Shown piece by piece: positions 14,013 through 24,956 of a stretch of 64,000 nucleotides of DNA. The notes beneath the pieces are model-generated. The model was not told the DNA's origin. It saw only the letters and a list, made by a program, of their open reading frames with translations, and did not search any database. Origin of the DNA: Zychaea mexicana (taxonomy: Eukaryota > Mucoromycota > Mucoromycetes > Mucorales > Lichtheimiaceae); NCBI RefSeq assembly GCF_025766255.1, contig NW_026516723.1:219697-283696 (forward strand), in the 5' to 3' direction. Within the stretch, counting starts at the first letter, position 1, and each line of letters opens with the position of its first letter. A program made the translations under genes and the position numbers.

Positions 14013-14379
14013 TCAAAATGATGTATATGATATTTTATATAATAAAGCCTTTCGTCCATGTTTCGTAACGTACAACTTTTTTGTTTGCTGCCTTGGCCAT
14101 ACCAAGTTGCCTCGCGGTGAGGCCCTCAAGCTGATTGCTTGGATGGAACACTCTATCATGCAAAGCTCAGCATCATACACGGGGTGATCTTTATCTCCTA
14201 CATTGAGAACGTTCATGAAGAAATTTCGCTGCTGTTTTCAAGCACTCTTCACGGTTAAAAAATAATATTCGTCGCGGCACAGCAGCACGAGTAACACGGC
14301 ACGCCATCCACGAGCTCGTTATCTTTGGCGTCAAATCCACCAAGCACCACAGGACTAGAGTCACAGCATAAGCGATCAA
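14013..14379 (-). pseudogene. Possible degenerate coding fragment
   Basis: The minus strand shows coding-like stretches in different frames, including VVLGGFDAKDNELVDGVP and, further on, LEGLTARQLGMAKAANKK, broken by stops and frame changes with no clear splice sites. It may be a decayed gene or transposon piece. I cannot name a family. Confidence 0.2.
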
Positions 14380-16330
14380 GGGTATTATTCGTAACTTTGT
14401 ATAGCTTTATTTGCAGAAAACCTTTCGCTGCACTTTACACTACAAAATGGAAAGAATATGTTACTTACTAAGTCGTGCTATTTTACTTGGCAACATCGCC
14501 GTCGTTATTTTGGTTTTTCAATCGGAATTCGGTGATTCCTCTTACTTCCCCCGCTTCACCTTCAGGTTCTCTCTTATCTCATCCGTTCTGAATATAGCAC
14601 TCGCCTTAGCTCCCAGCAGCCGTCCTATATCCACCTTTCCTCATGTCAGTCATTTGTCAGCCTCCAGCTTTGGTTATCTCAACATATAGTAACAGCTATT
14701 AAAACAACGTCTGAGCTAAAGACGCTGCATATGTACCGCGATTGCTGGACATATTCGAATCATGTTGACAGCTTTAATAATAATGGTAATATCGGTTTTT
14801 TTTTTCAATAACAACTTATCGAGCGGGCACTGTTGTCATATACATACCTGGAACCCCTTTCTGAATACTCTTCCTTGTGGCTCAAATATAAGTCTACATT
14901 TTGACATCATCATCTCACATATACGTTCACCGAAACTATTCTGTTTCAAGTCAATCCAAACGAATGATTACGGTAAACTTGAAACATGCAATAACCTATT
15001 GAACAAGATCACGTAGTAAGATCGAAAAATATAATAGTGGTTAACAGCAATTTTTCGTTATTAAAAGACATTCAAGTGAGGTTTGGTGAAAAGAGCAACT
15101 GCAATCTAGCGGTCCCGATTATAAACAATCAAACGGTGGCCTAGATCGACCACTCACCTAAAAAAAAAAAAAAAAAACTGGCCGTCAATTCTTGTAACAA
15201 CTAAACGAAGTCTATGATCTCTCAATCTGCGTGCTACGCAACCTTTAATAAGCCAATGAGCTCATCAACAGCAGCAACCTCCAAATACAGTCAGGGCACA
15301 CACCTCCCCTCCCAAGCCGCTGCGCAAAACCCAAATCATTAGTAAGGAGCTTCAGATCGACCCAGCACTTATTATTGGCTTTGTGAAACGTTTCTAATAT
15401 GGGCATCCCAAGAAAGCGTAAAGGCTTAACAATGGATTTCATGCGCATTGTCTAGCATGGATCGAAATTAAGCTGTGGCGCTTAAAGTGAAGGAGGAGGA
15501 TGATACTAGTAGCATTGTATACGCGGCGGAAACCAGGGCACCGGATGTTGTTGTAGATACGACAACAAGCAGTCGTTCAGGGAACAACATACAAGAAGCG
15601 GTCGCGAGAAATAGTGACGGTAGCTATCCTGGCAACTGCTACTAATCGTGTTTCTCCTGGCAAGCGAAGCTCTTCTAGCAATCTTGGCTTTTGTAGCAAT
15701 CGTGGCTTCCCTAATACTCGCGATGGTCTTACTGCAGAACCCAATTCTGGCGGTCAAAGTCGTGGGCAGATATTGTATAATGAATAATGGTGAAATAAAA
15801 ACGAGAGTATCTCCTCCAATGCTTCGAGAGCCACAATTGGCAGCACCACCACCACATACTGGTTTGCATTATGTTGAGACTGTCGGAAATAACCTCCTCA
15901 TTGAAGCTTTCACCTGCGTTAAGTAGAATTCGTGGTTAACAAAGAACGATGTATGTTTAACACTTATGACATTGAGGTATGATGAAAGGCGCTTGTAGTA
16001 AAGTCAGCTAATATAATACTAGTGTTATGTAATATTGAATCAAAGCAACGTGAATGGTTGCCTTTGGATAAATACACCCTAAATCATATTTCTTAAAATT
16101 TCAAGATACTGATTTATGTAGGAAAAGGTCTTAGAAGGGCTCTATGTATTATGTTTATAATTTTTTTTTGAAACTCGGCTATATGATATGATTTTTATTC
16201 TATACTGTTAGAGAGATAATTAATACCGAGGGGATTGCTACCGCTAAAAAGACCTGGATCCGAATATTTGGCGTTCAACTGCAGACATTTATGCATTTGA
16301 AGATTGTCAATAAACATTTGTGTTACCTTG

Positions 16331-16362
16331 AATGACTGTCGAGTTAAATGACTGTCGAGTTA
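16331..16362. repeat. 16-bp perfect tandem duplication
   Basis: AATGACTGTCGAGTTA occurs twice head to tail (16331–16346 and 16347–16362). Confidence 0.9.
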
Positions 16363-16618
16363 AATAAAAGAGGATATAACGTCTGTAATGTGGTCTACTG
16401 CGTACTAGATCTACTTTAACAGCAGCAACAGCAGCAGTAACAAAGGTATTCATGCAGACCAAAAAGAAATAAGTGATAAATTAAATCAAGCAGACAAATG
16501 AGGGGAACATCTTGAAAGAGTTGTGATGGTACTATTAAAACAGAAAGTATAATAATAGGACATGTTTGTAGTGTATGCGAGTAATTATCACACACACACG
16601 ACACAGAGAGGAAGAAGG

Positions 16619-16623
<5 letters not shown>

Positions 16624-16650
<27 letters not shown>
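16624..16650. repeat. (AG)n microsatellite
   Basis: About 13 uninterrupted AG units directly 3' of the UBTD-type gene. Confidence 0.95.
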
Positions 16651-16671
16651 CAAGTGCAAGAGATGTAGATA

Positions 16672-17875
16672 TTATTGTTTTTTCGATACCAAAGCTTGTA
16701 TGACGCCACCGCTGGCAATCACCACAGGTTTAGGTTCTGGTATAGGTTCTCCTTCACATACGATCCTATCCTCTTCCTGCAAAATACGTCCGAGATAGAT
16801 CAAACGGATTGTATGTGTCTGTGGCGATATGCTGGGTGTCTGCATGTAGATTCTGGTACGTAGCGATCCGACGGTTTCGTCGGTTTTGCTGATATCTACT
16901 TTGATGTCTTGCGCAGTCGATAATCGAACGGTGATGGGAATAAGCGTGGAGGTACCTGTAGCAGCAGCAGCAGCAGCAGCAGCAGCTAATGGCACATCGG
17001 ATGAAAGATTCGATGGGTTCTTTTCCTCGGCTGACATGGTTGCGTGGTGGTGTTGGTTATCATTGTTATCGTTATTACTGAGGTTATTATCTTCTTCGTC
17101 TTTGATCTGTGCCGGCACAGATGTCGATGCAATCATGCCTGTAGTGTCGTCGTCGTGGCGCTGCTGTTGATCCTCTTCATCCTCTGGAACAATCAGATTG
17201 ACTGGATCCACAAGACAATACATTGGTATCACATAGCGATTACCGAGTTCTGTAAACCGCACATGCATTGTATCATCCTTAGTAGAGTATTTATACCCCT
17301 TTATTTTGTTTCTCTCCCCCTCCTTCCCAGTATCGTGATCTATTTCGCTCTTTGCACGGTATATTCTATGTCTCTTACCATCATAGCATCCTTCAGAAGG
17401 GTTGCCGGTAGGAATAATGATATTTGCAGCGTTCAAGATGGATTGCGCCATTCGAATGTCAGGCGATGTCATTGCTGCATGAAGTGCTTGCCAAATTTCC
17501 GGACGACCCTGTGTTACTCCAAGTTGTGAGTTATGGCAAACATGATAAGAAAGAAAGAGAGCGAGGTGGATCGCTCCATGTTGTATTTTGTGAAAAAAAA
17601 AGTGTACCTCATAGCTCGGTGCTGTATCCCAAAATATCGTGCGTTGGTTTTCCAGTTGTGCTTGTGTGAGAGGCGTATCTGCTGTCCAGCTGAGACCGGT
17701 GCGTTTAAACGGCTTGCCTAGTTGTGTAATAAAAAAAACAAGGTTAATCCAGTTGAGAATTGCTGGACGAAAAAATAAAAAGGATGGAGTCAATGTAGAA
17801 TATGATTCAACCTCCAGCGACAGTAGAACGTGGATTTTCATCGTCGTCGGCGGCTCGAGAGACACAGCATCCCAT
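16672..17875 (-). CDS. UBTD/DC-UbP-type ubiquitin-like domain protein with lipidation-type N-terminus
   Basis: Four exons (17812..17875, 17608..17717, 17379..17508, 16672..17249) total 882 nt, 293 aa. The N-terminus is MGCCVSRAADDDENP, a consensus for N-myristoylation at Gly2 with palmitoylatable Cys3/Cys4. Residues about 23–125 form the UBTD N-terminal domain (WTADTPLTQAQL, FWDTAPSYEG, EIWQALHAAM, GCYDELGNRYVIPMYCL). A low-complexity acidic/Asn/His/Ala linker follows, including an Ala run encoded by a GCA-type repeat at about 16959–16986. A ubiquitin-like fold ends the protein (IPITVRLSTAQDIKVDIS ... RLIYLGRILQEEDRI). UBTD proteins bind E2 enzymes of the UBE2D class. One long frame on this strand reads through the introns, but the donor/acceptor pairs restore the family sequence at YE/GRPEIW and YD/ELGNRY. 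The first intron has a weak donor (GTTGAA). Confidence 0.88.
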
Positions 17876-18073
17876 GGGAGATTTTCTTTTTTTCTTAAGA
17901 AAATGAACGAGTTTTCTTGGTTCGTTGTAAAAAAAAAACCTCTTTTTTTTTTTTTTCGGGTATGTTTGTTCGTGAAACGTTTTGAGAAAGAAGAACAGAA
18001 AAATAAAAAAGAGGAAAAGAAAAGTCGCACGTGCTTATGAAGACACTTTTGGGATGATGATTTGGTACACAGA

Positions 18074-19275
18074 TCATAGAGATTTTAAAGCCGCTGCTTC
18101 TGCTGCAGTTGTTGTTGTTGTTGTTGCTGCTGCTGCTGCTGCTGCTGTGGCCACGAGGTCTGCAAAGGTCACGGTGACAAATGGATGCGGCATGGTTGGC
18201 GCTGAATCACCGATTAATTGTGTAGTTTGCGTATTGTCGTTGTTCTTGTTCTTCTTGGAACAGCATACGGCAGACATGGTTCTGTTATCCAGCCAATGCA
18301 ATTGGAACTGCCATGGTTCTACGTCCTGTGTTCGTCCTCGTTTCTCCTGACCTGTTATTAATTCGATCTTTCTCAATTTTCGTTTGAGTGAACCTTCTTT
18401 TTTTGTTTTTTTTTTTGGGCAAGATTGACGCATCGTTGCTGTTCTTGGGCTTACCTTGTCTGCCTTGTTCCGGAAACACACGTTGTGAAGATCCATGTAT
18501 AATCCAATGCCCAGAGCCTTGACATAGCTTTCTTTCAATGCCCATAGCGCGTAGAAGGCTTCGATCGGATGTGGATGGCTCCGTAGCATATCGAGCTCTT
18601 TGGGCGCCAACTAATTTTTGGTAAAGAGGAGTTAAAAAGGAGGGCAAAAAGTGATGCAAGCAGACCACACCAGACCAGACCAGACCTGAGGGGCAAAAGT
18701 ATCGACAAGAGCAGTAGCGGTCATGGAAGACGGCATGCTGTCTGTGCACACAGCATCAATACCGACTTGACACCCACGTTGGTCGGTGGCTACCAAAATC
18801 ACCCAATCACCTTGATGTGACACGTTAAAGTCAAAGCAATCCTCAAAGCCCTAGACGTGTGTGCAAACATACATCTGAGCCCAAACCAGCGGGGGACGGG
18901 GGCTTTCTTCCCTTGAATACTACGCGTTCTACTTACCTCCAACTTGGGTTTTCCACCCTTCTGTGCTTGCACAAATCGTAACGATCCCCATGTCATTCCA
19001 TAGTATCGTACAAACGCGTATCTGCGCAACAGCCGGCTTGCTAATGCTAACCGTCGATCGTTTTCAAACTTGAATCGCATCACGTGGTCCCGCTCTTCCT
19101 GTGTTTGTAGCCAAGTGAACGCCTCATTGAACTTTTTTTTTTTTTTTTTTTTTTCTTGGAATTACTTTTTTACGTCCCATCTTTTTTAATTCAATAACGC
19201 GATCTTTCTCTCCCCTCCCCTCACCTCGTCAGATTGGTCCAAGACTTGACGAATATCCAACGCCAACAATATCAT
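18074..19275 (-). CDS. 4'-phosphopantetheinyl transferase (Lys5/AASDHPPT type)
   Basis: Five exons (19225..19275, 18937..19131, 18686..18850, 18455..18610, 18074..18346) give 840 nt, 279 aa. It transfers phosphopantetheine from CoA to carrier domains. In fungi the main targets are the alpha-aminoadipate reductase Lys2 and PKS/NRPS/FAS carriers. Visible family parts: start MILLALDIRQVLDQSDE, RFKFENDRRLALASRLLRR, GKPKLE, FNVSHQGDWV, the Mg-binding GIDAV, and the signature ALWALKESYVKALGIGL. The C-terminus is a repeat-encoded Ala/Thr tail (GCA/ACA units at 18107–18147), likely unstable and dispensable. The last acceptor is uncertain: I used the AG before 18346, but one upstream or downstream in the A-rich stretch is possible. 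Intron 1 ends in a run of 22 A before its AG, and intron 3 begins in a tandem GTCTG repeat. Confidence 0.87.
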
Positions 19276-19381
19276 TTTTTTCCCCTTTCTTCTGACGGTA
19301 TAGTTGTTGTTGTTGTGCAAAATAGGAAAAGAAAAAGGGCTTATATATGTATGCACCATGTATATTATTGCGGTGTAATTT

Positions 19382-20335
19382 TTAGGGTGGAGAATAATGT
19401 CGCAAAACAAATTGGACGTCGCTTGTGTTTGGTAAACAAGCGATTTCCAACGTAACAATCGCATCGCCTGTTCTATCCAGAGGGAAATAGCCACGCTGGC
19501 GCCTTGGAACCACCAAGACCGGTAACTGGCCCTGCCGCACATGCGAATCAAAAATCTCTATCCCTTTGTCCGAATCCTGCTCGTTCATCAGTGTCATCTG
19601 GTTGGCATAGTCAAACGTCGTCCACACCGCTGGCATGTCATTGTCAAACCGATCTTGTTCTTCCAAACGACGAAATACCCAAATATGGCCAAGTGCAGCT
19701 ACACGTGTCGCTGCTTCCTCGTCTGTTGTTGTTGTCGTCGTTGCTGCTGCTACTGCTACTGTTGACGACCGATGAAAGCTGTTGCTACAATGTCGTTGTC
19801 GTTGCCTTTGATGATGATGACCACCACGTAATCGCAACCCCGCGCTACTGCTACCTGTACTACTGCCAGCTATGATTCCTCCGCGTCGACTCGTGCGCTC
19901 GTCCATGGTTCTGAGCTGATGTAGGATATCTTGTTGCTGCTGCTCGTCTAGAACATCGCCGGTGGGAGACGTGGCAAACACAGTGCGTATAGATCGTGTG
20001 CTGCTGCTATGACTGAATTGTGCGCGAGATATTAATTTTGGCTTGATCCGCTTCATCAGAGCCGTAAAGGACCATCGTCGCCGCCGCTTTTTCGGTCGAC
20101 CGTCACGATCTTCTTCAGCGAACTCTGTATAGGGTGGTGGCTAAACAATGATCCTTCTTTGTCAACAGCCTGCACAATGAGGGAACAAAGAGTGTCCAAT
20201 AAGCTCAAGAGAGTCGTCGTTTACCTCATCAGCCGCGTCTACTTCACTCGGATGCCGACTCGCTGCATGATGTGACAGAATGGCATCCCCCGCAGAATGC
20301 CGCCGCTGTCGTCTATGAATGGTATTACTGGACAT
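19382..20335 (-). CDS. Unknown protein with WWE-like C-terminal region
   Basis: Two exons (20225..20335, 19382..20140) give 870 nt, 289 aa. The basic cluster RPKKRRRRW about 50 residues in could be a nuclear signal. The central part is low complexity (Gln, Ser, Gly, His/Arg, Ala/Thr runs encoded by trinucleotide repeats). The last about 110 residues look folded: HIWVFRRLEEQDRF, VWTTFDYANQMTLMNEQ, IEIFDSHVRQGQLPVLVVP and RRQRGYFPL. The W-x-x-F-D-x-x-N-Q pattern followed by a D-S-H strand resembles WWE-type modules that read ADP-ribose or sit on ubiquitin ligases, but this is a guess from pattern only. It sits between the PPTase (106 bp downstream) and a small unknown gene (163 bp upstream), all on the minus strand. 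The joined start MSSNTIHRRQRRHS is preferred over the internal Met because exon 1 keeps frame with a clean intron. Confidence 0.65.
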
Positions 20336-20498
20336 GAAGATTTATTATATAACAGAGGGGCAGGCAGAGAGGAAGAGAGAAAGAGAGAGAGAGAGAGAGC
20401 GAGAAAACAGAGGAAGATGCCCTTTTTTTTTTTACAGAGGTGAATGTTTTCATCAGTGTTACAAAAAAGGAAAACTCAGGGCACCCATCATCGACTTC

Positions 20499-20893
20499 TC
20501 AGAGTATGATACACATATTGTCACTGAAATCATGGGGCAATTTATCGCCTGGCCTCGGATACAGAAACGACTCTTCTGCCTTGAACACCTTGCCCTTGTC
20601 TATTTTCTGGATAACGTCTTTGGAGAATGCACCGGCATCTTCGACACTGTCAAAGACAAAGTTTAGCGATGCTATTGTCAAACGATCAAGTAGAAGCAGC
20701 AGCAGCAGCAGCAATAGCAATAGCAGAGGATAAAAAGGGATGTCCAAGTTAGTTTCTGATCAAAGAATGTGTCTCTGTATTTGTACTACTTGCTTTGTCT
20801 GGCATTGTGCTGTTTGGCAACCGCATCTTTTTCTGGATGCTTGAGGTCCAGGGCATCTTTATAGTCGTACTTTTTATCTTCGTGCTTTATCAT
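20499..20893 (-). CDS. Small 83-aa protein of unknown function
   Basis: Two exons (20790..20893, 20499..20646) give 252 nt. The product is very hydrophilic: MIKHEDKKYDYKDALDLKHP, then EKDAVAKQHNARQS, VEDAGAFSKDVIQKIDKG and a C-terminal YPRPGDKLPHDFSD. The single-frame reading starting at 20747 would begin with a poly-Leu stretch that is simply a trinucleotide repeat in the intron, so I prefer the spliced form. The donor is GTAGTA, which is unusual. A TATA-like box (minus strand, 20983–20990) lies about 90 bp upstream of the chosen ATG, supporting the start. No known family was recognised. Confidence 0.5.
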
Positions 20894-20982
20894 ACTACTG
20901 ATGGCTTTTTGCGCGTTTCAAATACGAAAGATGCTGTGGAAGTGGACTGACAAAGCCAAATAAAGAATCGAGAATAAAGGCA

Positions 20983-20990
20983 TTTATATA
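20983..20990 (-). promoter_or_regulatory. TATA-like box for the 83-aa gene
   Basis: TATATAAA on the minus strand, 90 bp upstream of the ATG at 20893. Confidence 0.5.
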
Positions 20991-21369
20991 TACAAGATTC
21001 CCCCTGTTGTTTTGTTCCACTTGCTTCTTTCCTTTTATGGCATTTTCAAAGAACAATGAGCCCCTCCTCCCTCCTCTTCACTGTATATATATATATACCA
21101 TACCATCGGTTTCTTCTGCTACACACGCCAACTGCGACAGCCTTGTTGTTTTTTACCGAATAAAATGCGACCAATGATCGCTGCGTGTCCTCACGAGACA
21201 CTCGCATCTCCTTTTTGTTTGTACTGTTAATAAGATACAAATATCCTTGTATCACTGCACGAATGACATTTCAAAGGGAGAGATTCCTATCGACATTCAT
21301 CCCTAGAAGCTGTCCCCAGCAAACAAGTGGCCCTGTTAACCAACGTCCGGGGTTTTCTTTATGCTTTAT
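20991..21369. other. Spacer between the 83-aa gene and the F-box/LRR gene
   Basis: Contains the 3' UTR of the F-box/LRR gene and upstream sequence of the 83-aa gene. A short (TA)n run lies near 21088. No gene is seen. Confidence 0.5.
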
Positions 21370-22484
21370 TTACAAGCTGTGCCAATAACTGACGTTTGCT
21401 CTTCCTAATTTGTTGTATGCATATTGTACTCCGCTCTCAGTAAGACGCTTACAGTGATAAATGCGAATGACTGTAAAGCAAGTCGATAATGGAGCAGTAT
21501 CAAGGAAATTTTCGAGCCCTGTATCTGTGACACCAGCGCAACTAGTGATACATAGTGAGCGCAGAGATCGTATCTCACCAAATGCTGCCATCACCGTATC
21601 ATCCATGGATGGGAAATATCCCAGTGCCAAATGTCGTAGAGCGTTCTTGTTGGAGGATAAAATACTTGCAAAGACGAGCAAACCATCTCTGGTCACAGCA
21701 TTGTCTGGATTCTTGCCCGAGTCGGCCAGCCACAGGCTCTGTAAGGATTGGATGCTACCGAGACTTTGTATTGCTGCATCTGATAAACGCATCCCACTCA
21801 GATCGATTTCTTGTATCGCCGGCAGCTGTGTGAGCAGATGGAAGTTTTGAGGGATCGAAGGAACCGGGAACTCGATAAAGGAGCGTGTTCGATGAAGCAA
21901 TCGACGCGATGTTCTTGTGTGTAGACGGTTCTGTTGCTGATGGATGGATTGTGGCTGCTGCTCATTGCGTCGTGTGAGCGACTGTTGCTGTCTTTCGCGA
22001 TGATGAGGGTGTCGACGAGGAATGACACGAGGGAACGGTTCGCTGCTTTCCGCACTGACAGACAAATGCTTCAAGCATAGCATCTTGCTGGACACGACTT
22101 GAAGCACAGACTCTGATATGTCGGACGACGTCAGATGGAGTTGCTCAAGCGTACTGGCGTGCGCGCACAAAAAGTCGACGAGAACGTCCGTGTCAATGGC
22201 TCTGCCTGCAACCGTCAGCTTTGCAAGTCGTTGTAATTTCTTAATTTTTTTAAAGTCGAACCACCCTCCGCTTTCATTGTAGGGTATTCGTCTGAGGCTC
22301 AATACTTGTAGTGTGCTACTTGCTTTCTCCAAGACTGCCATGACCCTCCTGGATTGCTGGGACCGGTCGCTTGTGAACTTGAATTCGCGTAATCCTTTGC
22401 TTCCACTACAGCCGTGATCACTGGTATCACTACTACTATTATTATTATTGATCGATATCATCCTCCTTTTTGTGCTGCTGCTGT

Positions 22485-22520
<36 letters not shown>

Positions 22521-23509
22521 CTAGACGGAATATGGCATTGTATCCAAGCGACTCAATCGATGGACATAGATCGAGAACTCGACAAAAGTCAAAGTCGGTT
22601 TGGGCAATGGATGCTGGGATACAAAAGACCCTGAAATCAATAAAAGCCGAGAGCTCAAGAGTTTGTAATCGTGGACAGTGTCGCAGCAGGGGCTCAATGT
22701 GTGTGTTGAAATCGTAGGCGGTATCAAGCTGAAGATGGACTAGGTCGGATAGACAGGGTGGTTGACTCTTCTCCTTTGCAGTCGTTGATAGTTTATCTGC
22801 TGTAGAACTCGTTGTCACTTGTGTTACAGGTTCTTCAGGGGATGAGTCAGGGGCATTCGTAGCATTCAGTGTTTCGAGTAGTCGTTGTTGTTGTTGTATC
22901 TGCCGCTCGTGCTGTTGCTTCCGTAGAGTCAATTTATCCAGTGATATAGACAATGCTGTAAGGCGAGGACATAGGCGAGCCACTGACAGTGGTGATATAT
23001 CGTTTGACACGTCTTGTAGTACGAGGCGCGTCAGGTGCCCGCTTGCATTCTGTAGCCCAGATACAATATCTGCTGTGCTAGGTATAGTATCTCCTGGCCG
23101 GATAGCTAATAGCACCAGTATCACAGACAGAGATTTCTTTTGAGTGTAAGAAAAAAAAAACAGTGGTAAAAGTGATAACACTGTAGATAGTAAACAACTG
23201 TGAGCAAGACTTACTGAGAGAGGAAATCGTGCATTGACGATTTTTAAGTATCCTAACAAGCAAGTCTAGACGATCGTATGCTACGTCTACGTCTTGTACG
23301 TGCGGACCAAGGCACTGTATAAGACACGGGTTGGTTTTTGTCCAAACGTAGTAAAAGTCGACCTGTTTCCAAACGCCGGTTGAATGCCGTGGTACTTGGT
23401 CAAACCATTTCTGACACACTCGCATAGATTCCAGACATGCCTGCTGGCCAACAAGTACAAAGATGGTGCATATGAGTTCAAATGGCAAGCGGTTGAAAAT
23501 GTCGCCCAT
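21370..23509 (-). CDS. F-box and leucine-rich-repeat protein (SCF substrate adaptor)
   Basis: Two exons (23215..23509, 21370..23105) give 2031 nt, 676 aa. The N-terminus is a clear F-box: FNRLPFELICTIFVLVGQQA, then CLESMRVCQKWFDQVP. The rest consists of leucine-rich repeats of the CC/AMN1 type (HLTRLVLQDVSND, CPRLTALSISLDKL, CPRLQTLELSAFIDF, LRSLCITSCAGVTDTGLENF, IRIYHCKRLTESGV). Such proteins recruit substrates to SCF ubiquitin ligases through Skp1. Two low-complexity insertions interrupt the repeats: an Asn run encoded by a GTT-type repeat on the plus strand (about 22484–22520) and a Gln/Arg/His-rich loop. The acceptor used ends in CTATTAG just before IRPGDTIP; it is the only nearby one that keeps frame. 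The target is unknown. Confidence 0.9.
22484..22520. repeat. (GTT)n repeat coding a poly-Asn run
   Basis: About 12 units of GTT on the plus strand, read as AAC (Asn) on the minus strand within the F-box/LRR gene. Confidence 0.9.
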
Positions 23510-24680
23510 AGCTGACAGTAAGGTTTTGTTGTAAAAAGAAAAAGAAAAGTATTCGGCGGGTATAGGGAATAATGGTAGTAGTGGTAAAGAAAACGCGCAC
23601 ACTCCCTAGAAAATCATCGCACTTTGGGGTTACTTGTAGTACTGTTGCTGTCAAATTGTTGGTTGGTCCCCAAGTAGCCTACGTAACAAATGATTCAATG
23701 CAGTTCGTTAAGCATGGCCCAACCAGTTATGATGGACCCCGTTTACAATACGGCTGAATGCTTATTTCCTGATATGTTAGTTTGTCCGTCAAAAGAACAA
23801 AAAAAAAAGAGGACCGATTCACCCTACCCCTCCCCCCTTAATGTCACCAAAAACTCGGATCGCATTCCGATTAGAAGACGGTTCTATTTGACGTTTGTTT
23901 CAGGCTTTCAGCCACCACTCTTAATATTCACGCAGATCCACCAGCATAAGCCCTTTGACCCCAAAGACACTATTCTTTCTATCATGCTGTTTATATTGCA
24001 GTAGAGTGCTAATAGTCTTGTTTTGGGCACTAGGCACAAAGTAAAAGTCTCTTCACTGACTGAGTATGGATTTCGAGTCGAGAAAGGAACTGGGTGTTTC
24101 TGGAAAAGGATAGATTTTTGTTTGAGATAGCATCAAAACAAAAACACGCTGAATTATGTGGCGATCCTATGCTGCTGCCGGATGAATATCTTATGTGTAC
24201 AGCAACTCCGTATTATCAAGTACTATCCCCAAAGACAACGTTGTTTTTCCGAATGAATACATTTAGACGCACACGTTTGTGCTACTAATCAGAAAGAAGG
24301 TGTTCCACCATGTGAGAGAGAGAGAGAGGGAACGAGCTTCAAGTCGATCGATAAGCGTTGTTTGCAAAATAATAATAAACAGCACGAGTCCCATACTCAA
24401 GCGGCGCACATGTATCATGGTAGTAGTATCAATACCATAGCCCTCCATGGCATGAATCAGGCTGCTGCTGCTGCTGCTATGATAAGTGGCGCGTAGTCAT
24501 TTAAAAAGGGAAGAGGGGTGCCCCACGGCCTTTGTGCTCGTGTGTGCGTCTGTGCGTGATGATAGTACTGGAGCTGAATTGGGGCGTTGCACAAGGTTGG
24601 TCTGTTTCCTTTTTTTATTCTTTTCCAATGTAACTTACTCGGTTACGCTAATCAATGGGACCCCTTCCTTCCTTTTGCTT

Positions 24681-24701
24681 GTGTGTGTGTGTGTGTGTGT
24701 G
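24681..24701. repeat. (GT)n microsatellite
   Basis: About 10 GT units. It is complementary to the (CA)n tract at 24930–24956. Confidence 0.95.
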
Positions 24702-24929
24702 CGGCATGCAGGAGGTACCTGTGTGAGGGTATACAAAGGTACGGTGGGGAACTGACATAAACCATGCAGAGAGCCCGCCAACATCCACAAGAGGGGCCTT
24801 TTCTTCTATGCACGCACACTGTAGGGGCCAAAGAAGTCATGTGCGAATTGGCAAAGAAAAGCGAATTCATGCTCAACCCAAATGCCCAAATGCGCGCGTT
24901 GGGGGGTGGGGGATTGCTGGGTTTGTCTC

Positions 24930-24956
24930 CACACACACACACACACACACACACAC
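24930..24956. repeat. (CA)n microsatellite
   Basis: About 13 CA units. It forms a potential 20-bp inverted pair with the (GT)n at 24681. Confidence 0.95.

Larger units (their letters stand above)
14391..16671. other. Gene-poor AT-rich spacer
   Basis: About 2.3 kb with no supported gene. It includes a run of 18 A at about 15161–15178, a 16-bp perfect tandem duplication at 16331–16362, and an (AG)n tract at 16624–16650 just downstream of the UBTD gene. The open frames here (for example 15648–15926) match nothing I recognise. Confidence 0.5.

Noticed and set aside
16672..18030. A single 452-codon open frame on the minus strand
   Set aside because: It reads through three introns of the UBTD gene and into the upstream spacer; the spliced model restores the family sequence and the MGCC start.
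18074..18610. Uninterrupted 178-codon frame at the 3' end of the PPTase
   Set aside because: It has no stop but includes a lysine-rich stretch from poly-A intron DNA; a GTAAGC donor after NKADK indicates splicing.
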